Made by a program: the position numbers and the translations under genes | DNA from: Tenebrio molitor | Taxonomy: Eukaryota; Arthropoda; Insecta; Coleoptera; Tenebrionidae | Assembly: GCF_963966145.1 (NCBI RefSeq) | Contig: NC_091052.1 | Span: forward strand, 10,292,001-10,356,000 | Length of the DNA: 64,000 bases | Direction of reading: 5' to 3' | The notes under the pieces: generated by a model | Database searches by the model: none | The model's input: the letters and a program-made list of their open reading frames with translations, nothing else | Told to the model about the DNA's origin: nothing | In this document: positions 12,563 through 22,524 of the stretch, in pieces | Layout of the letters: each line of letters begins with the position of its first letter | How positions within the stretch are numbered: the first letter of the stretch is position 1

Positions 12563-12656
12563 CGGTAGGTATTTTCCAACGCTCCAACTAATCAGGCACT
12601 CGGCTTCGCCTCGAACCTGAAATCTAGTTGTCACGTTGAAAAATACACCTACCGTA
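12563..12656. repeat. foldback with CGGTAGGT termini
   Basis: The left arm ACGGTAGGTATTTTCCAACG pairs with the complement of the right arm CGTTGAAAAATACACCTACC. The CG-rich centre is CACTCGGCTTCGCCTCGAAC. Closely related ends occur at about 18990 and 62070, so this is a family rather than a single palindrome. Confidence 0.8.
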
Positions 12657-13073
12657 TTCAAGTATTCAAGTCGGTATTAAATTTACCATGTTTTCATCAG
12701 CGGATATTTCTTCTATTGAAGAAAACTTTAATTTTGCAAAATTGAAATATCCACTTTAGTAATTAAAATATTCAACATTTTTTTTTATCAAGTATACTGA
12801 TTAGCCTTGCGGCAACTTTTATATTTTAATTCTTTACCGACACACCCACCATTTATACATTAATAAGAATAAATTTGCAATTTTTATTTTTACATAATTA
12901 AATTTTGTAATTATTTAAATTCTACCTCTAAATATTTTTCTCTGTAGCTGTATCATGTGCAGATTTTATCTGATTTAATATAGATGCGCAGTAGATTTTT
13001 GTTGATTTAAATCGTGATTTTAAATAAATTTTGTATAGTTAGTGCGGGCTGTTTCATTTAAATCATTATTGAA

Positions 13074-13376
13074 CCCAGCGCATCCACCATTTTTGCACAA
13101 ATAAGTTTACTCAAAGCTCTTATCGTCGTGCGAAGTTTACATATTCTAAAAATACAACACATCAGGTATTTTCTTATATTTATTCGTCGAATGATGCTCT
13201 CAAAGCAGTTTCTTACTTCAAACATGTTATTGCAACGACTTCCTACGTACTATATTCTATGTTGGACAAATATTTTAAAAATAGAATTATTTGTAGCTTT
13301 ACGTATTCATTTTTACCAAAACCTGTCAATACTAGACTTCGAGAAAAATCGAGGCAAACATGGTGGATGTGCCGGG
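13074..13376. mobile_element. complete MITE, GCGCATCCACC family, 303 bp
   Basis: The left end CCCAGCGCATCCACCATTTT and the right end ATGGTGGATGTGCCGGG are inverted copies. The match extends outward as TTGAACCC versus the complement TTGACCC. There is no coding capacity. It shares internal sequence with the truncated copy at 11262-11424. The superfamily is not determined because the target duplication is unclear. Confidence 0.75.
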
Positions 13377-13967
13377 TCAAACCGCTAACCCAGCAATTAT
13401 TTTTAACGAATGGTTGGAGGTATTAGGTTGTGTTGTGTGATTTACTTCATTTAAATACCTGGAAGCTAATTAGAGCTAATGTTATGTATTCCGTAAATTC
13501 TAAACACCAAAGCAAATGAATTTATATTTCCACATTTCGCTTGGAGGCAAGTTATAAATAAAGACGCAGAATTAACTAGATTGCGTTGGCCTCTGGAAAA
13601 TATTTCCGATGCGATAAACCTACAAACAATGTCTTGCTGGTTCTGAATTAGTTGATGAAAACGAAAACGATGTAACTGAGCGCAATTTGGTTTTGAATGA
13701 AGCTCGTGTAAAGTCGTTAATTAATTTTTCTACTTTGCGTTCGTACTGATGCTATTACGATACTGTTTTGCGTATCGTAATAGGAAAAGGCGTGATATAA
13801 TAATAATACTAAAAATAGTGAAATTTAATTTTTTAATTTTGACGGATACTGTGGTGTCGCGGCAGACCGCAGACGTGACCTTAGGTGGAATCCTTCAACT
13901 TTAACGGTTTTAAATTATTTTTTTTTCATTGAAAAAGTGGCAAAGTAGAAAAAATACTGTATGACAT
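13377..13967. other. intergenic, no gene recognised
   Basis: No gene is visible. It contains a perfect 12-bp-arm hairpin (13752-13783, listed separately) and ordinary AT-rich DNA. Confidence 0.45.
13752..13783. repeat. perfect small hairpin
   Basis: CTATTACGATAC and its exact complement GTATCGTAATAG are separated by 8 bases (TGTTTTGC). It has no T-run downstream and no nearby gene, so a function is not implied. Confidence 0.7.
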
Positions 13968-14106
13968 CTCCTTTATAAGGCATTTTATCGCACTTACTCC
14001 TTTAGGGCACTCCTCGCTACGCTCGTCGTGCTCTAAAACCGTACGTGCGATAAAATGCTTCTTATAAGACTCGTATCATAATATACTATTATGATTTATA
14101 CGAGTA
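13968..14106. repeat. double foldback
   Basis: The first hairpin has arms CTTTATAAGGCATTTTATCG and the complement of CGATAAAATGCTTCTTATAA, with inner arms TTAGGGCACT and GTGCTCTAA around a CG-rich centre (CTCGCTACGCTCGTC). It is followed directly at 14069-14106 by a second palindrome, ACTCGTATCATAATA against TATGATTTATACGAGT. The centre resembles those of the other foldbacks in the window. Confidence 0.8.
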
Positions 14107-17099
14107 AAAGCGACCAGTCTATCATCGGCGAAAATAACCGTTGTAACTTCCAAAGATTATTAAGCATCAAGCTGACACAAGGATGTTTTGAATTCCAAAA
14201 AAAAAATTTCTTTGCGATTATTGCATTTCTGGTGAAACAATGTCAACGGGGCTGGATCTGGCTGTATCAAATTCCATTTCATCCGTTTTATAAATTTAAA
14301 TAATACCGTCACTTGACAGTTGTGTGAGGGTTTCGGTGATTAATGGACACATGTATATAGAGATAACAATATGAGTTTGATTGATGGAATAAAAATCGGC
14401 GGTCGATAAGCGGCGAAATAGCAGTTAATTAAAATTAATACGCACGTGAACGCCTCTTTAACAATTTATTGTTGTTGCGGGCGTCAACTGGTAATTAAAG
14501 GAAGCGAATTGATCCAGATCGGGCAAAAACCGCACGAAAAACTCCCACACCGTGTGGATCTGAATGGACTTTCTGAATAGAAACCAAGCCGGGAAGTTTA
14601 TCACACGGTTTTACATTCATCCTTTCTTTGTTTGAAAGCAACTAGAAACCAGGACAAATGTGCTTGAAATAATAAAGCGCGCTTTAATTTATGGCCGCTA
14701 TAAATTATACACCGAAAGAAGTATATGAAGCGCTGTAAGCAGCTGCTTTTCCTTACTACTCGATATTACAGAATTATGAAAGTACGTTGGTGTTTCGGCG
14801 GCACTCTCAGCTAAACAATTAATTTTTGTCAGATGTAGAACACGAATCCGGGCAAATTTAATTGAAGACGCCTGATTTATGGGGGATATTCGCGTTCGCC
14901 GCCTCCGTGGTGATTCAGAAAAATGTCTAGGTGGAATTGCGGCCGCCGTGCCACGAAATAAATTGTTGTATTTGCTTATACCGAATTAAACGCGAGATCT
15001 GGCAGATAAATGGCGGCGACTCCATCAAAACGCTTCCAGGACCTTTCCCATCGCGAGGCCGTTACGGTCGGGACGAAGGCCCAAAACGGAGATTTGGGAC
15101 GCGGCTCTGTCTTCCAGCAATGGAAATAATAGACTTTAATAATTTACTGTTGTATAAATAAATACGGTTAAGAAATGGACAGCGTAAGGCTCGGGTGAAA
15201 TTTATTTTTTGCTTTATTTTACTTTAGCGACAGTACAAAACAGTAAACTTCTCTTCGGAGACTGAGATAACGCAATCGCGTGTAACCAAAAGAAAAAAGC
15301 AATTTATTATTGATATCTTATCTAGCAGAGTAATCTTACTGGAAACTAATACGTGCCATGCGAAGAGCAACATTATGCTTTATCGGGCATTATTCAGCGA
15401 GACCAAGTCCTATTAAAAAAAAACAAACAAGAAGAAAGTCACCGTTTCGGATGTGCCCCAAAATTATTTCATGTTTATTCGGGATCGGATTGAGGGATGA
15501 GCAATTCCTTAGGGGTTATTTTCGCGCCAAATACAAAAATAACGTGTAAAGTAAAATTTGTTTCTATCACATCAACTCAAATCGCATCTCGACAACTGGA
15601 GAATCCTCTATCTGAAAATGAATTTTCAATTGAAGGTGAGATGGAAATATGAATATAGATTGAATCCCAACAGTTGTCACCTACCCGACCCGAAAGGAAA
15701 TCTCATCGGGCATTGAAATGGACACAAAAAACTTCATTTGAAAAAACTTGGAAGGGTCGCTCTTGATGCAGCCGAAATATCTTTATATCTGCGTTTAATG
15801 CGGTCCGCGTGATTTATGGTCCTGATGAATGGAAACACGCCGATAAAGCTAATTTTATTAAATCTCGACGGATAAAGTGCGCCGCGCGCTTTACGAGAGG
15901 GACTCGCGGAATCGGTCCTCGAATATGTTAAAAAGATTTTTCCCTTATTCTCGTATTACATCAACGTATCATGTGAAATTGTATCATGTGCCATCTGTCT
16001 CTGTATTTGACAATTTTCTGAAATAAAAGCTTTAGAATATATTGGAGGTTTTGGAGGAGTGTCAGATAAAATGTGTGGCGAAAACAGCAGCCGGAAACAC
16101 TGTCCATAAATATTCCGATAAAGAAGCAACCGCGCAGATTTCCTTGCTCGGATTTATTATGCACCCGATACTTTTATTACGTAGTCCTTTGGAATTTTTT
16201 TCATTATGGCAATTAAGTCGACTCTAAGCGCGCCGTTTTATTTATATACGGGAAACATTCAAATTTATTCCGGAACTTTCCGGGCCCACTTTGCATACTC
16301 CTCATTCAATTAGTGAGTGTGTTAATCCAAAGATTATTAATAATTGAGACGGATCTGGACACGTCGTTCGCTTCGATTCATTTCATTGATAACTTTATGT
16401 GTTTATGCTTACCCGATTTGTCCGACTGATTTACGTTAATGAATTCCGTGAATGCTAACTGCATCGATGATGGATGCCACCAGCGTGCACTCTTCTCGAT
16501 GTGTCGATAAATCGTGCTAATGCGACCTCCCCAAAATTTAGTTTCTGTATTTACTTCGCGAAGCCACGCGTTTCTTTTATTTGCGAATAATGGAATTTCG
16601 GTCCGCTCCGCGAGTTTGGCATTTTGGAATCGGTCCAGCAGTTAGCCGGAGTGAAGAAGCGGTGCAGATCATGACCGCTAGATCAGAAACAATCGTTCAT
16701 TGATTCACGCAAAATTAGTTCCATTGTTGTGTGTCTATTTGAAGAGAAAATGGGAACACGAGGCCTATGTTCTGGCATTCGTATTGTGTGGACGACCGTG
16801 CTGGTAATTATGTACGAATAGGTATGCAATTAGCGTTGGCGAAAAGGGAGTCTCGTGGTGAGAGCTGACTTATACACGAGATCGGTAATCAACAATCACG
16901 CCCCTAACTCCGAACAACAAGAGATTACAAAGCGCAAATACATCATCCGAATGTCCGACTCGGTGATTCATCTGCAATGTCTCTTTTCCACCCGGACGGT
17001 TATCAATTAGATCACAAAACCGCAGTTTTTGCTCCAGCTGTTCTGAAAATGGAGAAAAAATTATCCATTTCGTAAAAGATATTCCTAGTTTGTGGTGAC
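14107..17099. other. intergenic, no gene recognised
   Basis: There are no supported genes or elements. A moderately GC-richer patch near 14900-15120 carries a 76-codon open frame without domain or splice context. The remaining open frames are short and overlap on opposite strands. Confidence 0.45.
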
Positions 17100-17560
17100 T
17101 GTTAATCCGGCGCATCAAAATATGTACCTTCACTTTTGTGAATAGTGTGTTATTAAAATTGTTAAAATAGGCATATATTTTTTACTACAATTTAATCAAA
17201 TTACCATTTTGCTGTACATTAATAACTAATTAATAATTAATAAATTATTTCGAACGTTAAAGTAATTTTCTTAAATTATTCAACCATTTGCGCGTTACAA
17301 TAAACAAGGAAATTTTGATATTTTAAAGCAAGCTAAATTAGTAAAATTTGCCTATTTTAAAATAAACATGCTCACCCTTTTTATGTGCGTTATTTACAAT
17401 AAATTCTACTTTAACGAATTTAAATCTCGTAACAATTAAAATTTTAATTCCAAATATTGTTTTCTCTGTGTTACACCTAGCGTGTTATTTTTATATCCAC
17501 ACGTTCTGAAAAAATGTTGTTTTATGAAATTTAATATTTAACCAAAGTAAATTACATTTT
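17100..17560. other. AT-rich repeat debris
   Basis: It starts with a degraded left end (CCGGCGCATC) of the GCGCATCCACC MITE family. It also contains an inverted pair, TTAAAATAGGCA near 17163 and TGCCTATTTTAAAAT near 17348, suggesting an old foldback. No right MITE end was found. Confidence 0.4.
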
Positions 17561-17639
17561 TTTTTTTGGTGCAGAAATTTTTGTAACGTAAATACTCGTT
17601 ATTATTTAGCATTATTAACAACCATTGTTACAATCAAGT

Positions 17640-17935
17640 CGTAGGTGCGCATACTGTGGCACGTCATATCAACGATTCTTGCAAACTTTCAAGACTGTCG
17701 GTTTTGTGCAATAATTTTTCTAGCATTTTCTAGGCGTTGCCGTAACTGATCTACAGTGTCAATTGGAGTAGAATAAACTAGCTGTTTCGTGTAACCCCAC
17801 AAATAAAAATCGCAGGGGTTTAAATCGGTCCAAGACACGGGTCCATTTCGACAAATTCATTGTTCAATAAAACGATTATTGGGTGAGCACTGTGAGGTGG
17901 AGTTCCATCCTGTAAGTACCACATGGTACCACAGG
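17640..17935 (-). pseudogene. DDE transposase remnant (Tc1/mariner-like)
   Basis: Reading the minus strand from about 17930, one frame gives WYLQDGTPPHSAHP, then after a frameshift DLNPCDFYLWGYTKQLVYST, then PIDTVDQLRQRLENARKIIA, then a TGA. The pattern D-G-x-P-P-H followed by D-L-x-P-x-D-F-x-L-W-G is the middle and last catalytic region of DDE_3-type transposases, common as repeats in insect genomes. A frameshift between the two blocks and an internal stop after IIAQNRQS show that it is dead. No N-terminal half or terminal repeats were found. It adjoins the perilipin pseudogene directly. Confidence 0.85.
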
Positions 17936-17977
17936 ATTTGAAACTGGAATTGTTACTCAGTACTGGTAGTACCTCGA

Positions 17978-18560
17978 CTAACCATTTTGAATCTGGTCGT
18001 CAGACGCCGGTAGATATTTTTGTACATATTTGTCGGCGACATCCAAAGCTCCATCCAGTGTGTCTGTTGCGAAAGCAGTACAAGCCGGTGTTGCCGATTT
18101 GCTTGACAGAACACAGCACAGGTCGAAGAAACTTGCTGCTGACGTCGGTGACGTACTGCTTGGTGTTCTAGTAGATCTAGTAATGATTTCAAAATGAAGG
18201 GGGTCGTGCAAGAAGGAGGCATTACGATTTTTGGGAGTAGACTGATTGATGGTATCTTTGTTGCACCACGTCAAAGCTCTTGCACAAGACCTTGTCGATG
18301 GAAGAAATCGGAGCTTCCAACAAAGCTTTGTGGGCAAAGCTGTATCTACAGCAGCATGAAAAGAAGATTCAGCTTGTTCCAAGGTCCAAAAGAGCAGATT
18401 GTTAGATTTCTCAAGACAAGCAGTGACGTTTTTCATTTTGGAATCCCGGCCCTGATTTTTTTTGTACACACTTTTCGGCAAAATTTCATCCTCTTTCTAT
18501 TATAGGTAGCGTGGTGATCCTGTTGACGGATTCTAAATTTTGCAAGTTTAAGGGTCTTTT
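17978..18560 (-). pseudogene. perilipin (LSD-1-like) retropseudogene
   Basis: Reading the minus strand from about 18560, successive frames give LQNLESVNRITTLPIIERG, then SNNLLFWTLEQAESSFHAAV, DTALP, ISSIDKVLCKSFDVVQQR, NTKQYVTDV, RPVLCSVKQIGNTGLY and finally DTLDGALDVADKYVQKYLP. These blocks lie in the order and spacing of insect perilipin-1/LSD-1, a lipid-droplet coat protein. The reading frame has to shift at least three times, and there is a TGA after IIERG. No GT-AG intron is needed over almost 600 bases, which suggests a retroposed copy, though I see no poly-A tail at the 3-prime end. The C-terminal part is missing; the match stops where the transposase remnant begins. Confidence 0.85.
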
Positions 18561-20442
18561 CTTCACCGTTTGGAGAGTCGTCACTGGAAGAAGAGACGTT
18601 GCCAAGAGAATAGCTTATTGAATTTTTCTTTCTTATCTTATCAAATTATCACAAGTGCATTTAATAAGTTCTAACAACTTCGATAGCTTCGATAGTATAG
18701 ATAGACAATTTAAAAAAAAACATAAAAAAAATTCCCCTAAAGAAAGCATACTACAATGTTGATGATTTCCTGGAAGACACGTTCGAAGTGTTAAATTAAA
18801 GAGCTGTAATTGTGTTGGTTTGATCTGTTTTTATTGTATATGTATAGGCACGACATATTTTATTTATACATATATTTATATTTATCTTTATCATACATAT
18901 TATATTTAATTCCTATATTTAATTGACATGTACGAAACCACTTATGTAATGTACGAATAAAAATTGTTATTATTATTTACATTAGCATGTGGTAGGTGTA
19001 TTTTACAGCTAGGTTTCAGGCACGAGGCAAAGCCGAGCAAAGCCAGATTAGTTTAAAAATAAAAATGAAATCAAGTAACATTGAAAAATAATTTTTCATT
19101 ATTTATTCTTATCTGTGGAGTTGTTTCAACAATACTTTTATTATCCGTGAAACCTACGTGATACATGGAGTTCTTTGACTCTAGATGCCTTTTATGCAAC
19201 CTTAGATAACATTAATAAAATATTCTAAATAAATAATAGCTAATTTTCGGTAAAAGGGAAAGTGCATTTTTATTTGGAGTTGGTTGGAATTTGATCCAGC
19301 CGCCGCTCAGAAATATGCTACGGTAGCTGAAGCCAAAAGTTTCACATAGAATTGTAAACTGTTGCCCAACAAGAAATGTCAGGATGATCTACGCTTAAAT
19401 GAAGAGATGTCAAGTGGTCAATCATATCTATTTTAAGGAGAGAACGACTAGGAACGCTGTTTAGGTTGACGATAGGTGCTGATTTTAATTATTTTGCTTA
19501 GACAGTACAATTTAGCTTTATTAATATTATCTAATCTATTTGTGAGGCAATAATCATAAGGCATCAATGTATGTACAAGTATAATAAATCATAGTAAGGT
19601 GCGACACTGAAGTGCAACAGTTCCGTTAGTGTGACGTGCGATTTTTCTTAAAAGTTTGTTGTCCTGCATATAGGGATAGCTGCTGGTAAGCCATATTAAG
19701 ACATTTTTAAGATTTATTTTTTAAATGTTTCCTTGGTCGAAACTAGTCTTGCGTTTTTTTAAATTTTTGTGCTATTTCTCCACACATTAATAGTGAAACA
19801 AGTTTTATTGTTTAGTGGTGGTTAAATTCGCAAATTTTCTCATTTACGGCGAAATTTTTGAAACAACTACGTTTACAGTTTTTATCTTAATTGCATTATA
19901 TTAAACCATGTCATTTTAAAAAGAATTACAGATTGTGCAATTGTAACGTTAAATGCAATTCAGATTATAATTTTGTGATAAGCACACATGATTCAATTTA
20001 AATTTTTTTCCGAAAGCATAGACTGCCAAACTAATCCAAGATAAATAAAATTCCTCAAGCTTTTCTTTATCAGTTTTAGTCCTCTGATATGACGTTAAAA
20101 GCGTAGAAACAATAATCTTCATTCAACTCTGTTTGCACAGTAAGTTCAAATCGAGAAGTACACGAGCGGTCGTGTGATTTACGTGACAACCAGTAAAGCT
20201 GCGGTTTCTTAGACAAGTACGTCGCGCACAATTCACGGTAACTCGTGCGCTGCGCACAACCGCGTAAATCTAATCAGTTGATACTGATGGAAGCGAAGTT
20301 CAGCTGAACGCATTGTTGGCTTTTTCTAAGAAATAACAGTTGGTTAAGTATGCCATAATATGCTCACTGTTTTCTAATGAATTAATTCTGCAAAGCCTGG
20401 AATATTTGTAACAATTTCGACGATAACATTTTATATTTCCAG
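18561..20442. other. intergenic upstream of the cadherin-like gene
   Basis: No intact gene is visible. The stretch holds AT-rich debris around 18620-18976 and a half foldback at 18977-19090. A minus-strand open run near 19570-19690 does not match anything I know. The last 280 bases before the cadherin-like gene have GCGCAC/GTGCGC short inverted repeats near 20220-20265 and a TCAGTT initiator-like string at 20274. They probably hold the promoter and a 5-prime leader exon, because an acceptor (TTTCCAG) precedes the coding exon at 20442. Confidence 0.4.
18977..19090. repeat. degraded foldback, CGGTAGGT family
   Basis: TTATTTACATTA followed by GTGGTAGGTGTATTTTACAG aligns with the left end of the foldback at 62056 (TTATTTACATTA, then GCGGTAGG) and with the complement of the right arm at 12656. 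The centre CACGAGGCAAAGCCGAG is the CG-rich type. The right arm is only faintly visible (ACATTGAAAAATA near 19078). Confidence 0.6.
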
Positions 20443-20456
20443 ATACATTCACGAAA

Positions 20457-21861
20457 ATGCGAGTCATTTTTGTGATTTTTTTGGGACTACTATGTCGCGG
20501 TAAGTGAATGTGAATGTGGTAGAGAATCGATGCCATTAGGATTTTTTAGTTTCGTCGTTCGAGTTCGAACCTGTCAACCAGGATGGGGTGGTATTCGGAG
20601 ACAGAACGTCAACAGCGCAACAAATAGAAGTAGACGAGAATAACGATGGCGGTAGAGTTCCAATAGTTTCGATAACCGGAGGTAAACTTCCCAAATGTCT
20701 TTGTCCAAAAGCTTCGTCAAAAATATCTTTCTTCAGTGAGGAACGCACTTGCGATGACCGGAATGACGACCAACTTTGAGTTGCTAGACGCCGAACTAAA
20801 AACAGATGACAACGTGAATTACCAGCTCATTGTCAATTTGCTGGATTACGAATCTTTAAATTCAGGCGAGGACAGCGTGCTTGTGGCCATCGGCGAAGTG
20901 TCAAATTCTGCCACAATGCAGGCATTGCAAATATTAATCAAGAACTTGGACGACGAACATCCGACACTGATAGTTTCAAACTGCATTTTCGAAGTGAGTA
21001 GGTATTTGATGTTGCGTTGAAATCTCAACTGAGCTTCAACTTTTAGGAAGAAACTGTCATCGACGTGAACAATTCTCCATGCAGTTTTACAATCACTGAT
21101 CCGGATGGTTTTTTGGATACGATGGACTTTTCGAACATTGTGGGCTCGAAGGTGAGCAGTGGCGAGATCGTGCGGAAATGATTTCAATATTTCATTTCAG
21201 GGCGAAGCTGACATTTTCGAATTTGCTTATAAGACGCAGCCAAGCTATGGGGATCGAGAAAGCGAAATTTATTTGGTATTGAAAGATGGACAAATACTGG
21301 ATTACGAGGCGATAACACTGTTCAGTTTTAAAGTAGAAGCACAGGTAAAATATATATTTGAGACGAAGTTGGCTTGCAACATTTGAGTATTTAGGATAAC
21401 GCCCATCATCCGACCACGCCAGCGAGTGTTCCGATCATAGTACAGGTGAAAGACATGCCAGATCAAACACCAGTGTGGGACATAGCCTTTCCCAAAATTA
21501 TTACAATAACAGAAAAGACAAAGACGGAAATACAAGTGTCTGCAATAGATGGAGACTATGGAATTAACAACGACATAACATATACCGTCGAAGACCCGAG
21601 TAAGAATCATGAAAATATTTTTTAGGTGATCTTATGTTTTACTCCATTCTAGACAAGTTCGCTACGGTGGATGCCAAATCTGGTTTAATTACCGTCAGTC
21701 CAATTGACAAAGATAAGGGTTTCGATCAAGTCACTTTAACTGTGACTGCAATTGAAGTGCAACAGCCAAATTCGACACTAGTTGGCACCATACGGCTGAT
21801 CATTGAAGATATTGATGACAGCATAACTCGCTTCAAAACTAATCTAATTTGGTATATGTAA
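20457..21861 (+). CDS. short secreted cadherin-repeat protein
   Basis: Seven coding exons (20457-20499, 20550-20681, 20737-20993, 21047-21151, 21201-21344, 21395-21599, 21653-21861) join in phase through six GT-AG introns of 49-55 bp to give 364 residues. The start follows ACGAAA and opens a hydrophobic signal peptide (MRVIFVIFLGLLCR). Three cadherin repeats follow. The first has LDYE (94-97) and ILIKNLDDEHP; the second has DPDG, LDYEA, VEAQD and VQVKDMPDQTP; the third has AIDGDYG, VDAKSG and IEDIDD. Instead of the usual next linker, the chain ends in NLIWYM and a stop. There is no membrane segment or cytoplasmic tail, unlike most cadherins with many repeats. A polyadenylation signal follows at 22012. 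Inferred to be a secreted calcium-binding adhesion-type protein or a truncated duplicate of a larger cadherin; the intact frame and splice sites favour a working gene. Confidence 0.85.
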
Positions 21862-22011
21862 TTAAATAATAATATATAGGTGCGTGATTTTTAGGAAGAA
21901 AATAAGAACTCTAGTGATTTTAGAACATGCTTTTATTCTTTATTTATTTACATTTGTGAATTAATTATTATTATTACCCTGACGAGTGTGTAAAATCTTG
22001 TTTTTAGCATA

Positions 22012-22017
22012 AATAAA
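22012..22017 (+). promoter_or_regulatory. likely polyadenylation signal of the cadherin-like gene
   Basis: AATAAA lies about 150 bases after the stop codon, within an AT-rich 3-prime region and followed by more A-rich sequence. No other canonical signal is closer to the stop. Confidence 0.5.
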
Positions 22018-22186
22018 TAACTAAAATAAAAAGACGATCACAGCATCGAGGCCGAATTTATTTATCAATGCGAATATGTATTTCCATGAAGTAATGAACG
22101 TTTCTTGGTTTGTTATTGTTATTATGTGCATCATCCACGTCGGAATTTGTTCGTACGATATTTCAATACTGAAATCAAGTAATGAA

Positions 22187-22311
22187 ACTGCAACGAAAGG
22201 AGATTTCCATGGCGGTCACCCATCCAAACATGGGCCGCACCCGATGTTGCTTCAATTCACTTGTTGAATGATGATAGTACAGCGTGATCAACAATGACTG
22301 AGTCTGTTGGC
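22187..22311 (-). pseudogene. 5S rRNA-derived sequence
   Basis: On the minus strand the sequence starts GCCAACAGACTCAG, continues AATTGAAGCAACATCGGGTG (5S box A region, AAATTAAGCAGCATCGGG in insects) and then TTTGGATGGGTGACCGCC (box C region). It ends at about the normal 5S length. The internal RNA polymerase III promoter regions are the best preserved part, while the first third is strongly diverged. It is probably a pseudogene or the head of a 5S-derived SINE rather than a working rRNA gene. The last third of a 63-codon plus-strand open frame (22076-22267) is simply its antisense. Confidence 0.8.
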
Positions 22312-22524
22312 AATGAAACAATTGAAATGTACTGGTGTTTTTTGTCTCGTAATTGGCACTGACCGGATTTTTTAACTTGAGACGATATTAAAAACATTTG
22401 TGGTTATGCCGGTTATGTTTGTGCTATTACAAAAATGAACCTTTGATGGTAAATTTCAAATCTGCAAAATTTCATTGTTACCAACAGATTCAGTCATTCT
22501 TGATCACACTATACTTTCATAATT
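22268..22524. repeat. foldback built on the 5S-derived sequence
   Basis: The left arm contains GATCAACAATGACTGAGTCT followed by GTTGGCAATGAAA. The right arm carries the inverted partner, TTTCATTGTTACCAACAG then ATTCAGTCATTCTTGATCA. The arms are about 70-80 bases, separated by about 110 bases. Pairing extends beyond the 5S start into flanking DNA (TTGAAATGTAC versus the complement of GTAAATTTCAA), so the two halves are inverted duplicates of a longer unit with the 5S 5-prime end inside. Confidence 0.75.

Noticed and set aside
19570..19690. Minus-strand open run with protein-like composition
   Set aside because: Ends at a stop with no recognisable family and no flanking exon; could be repeat debris but cannot be assigned.
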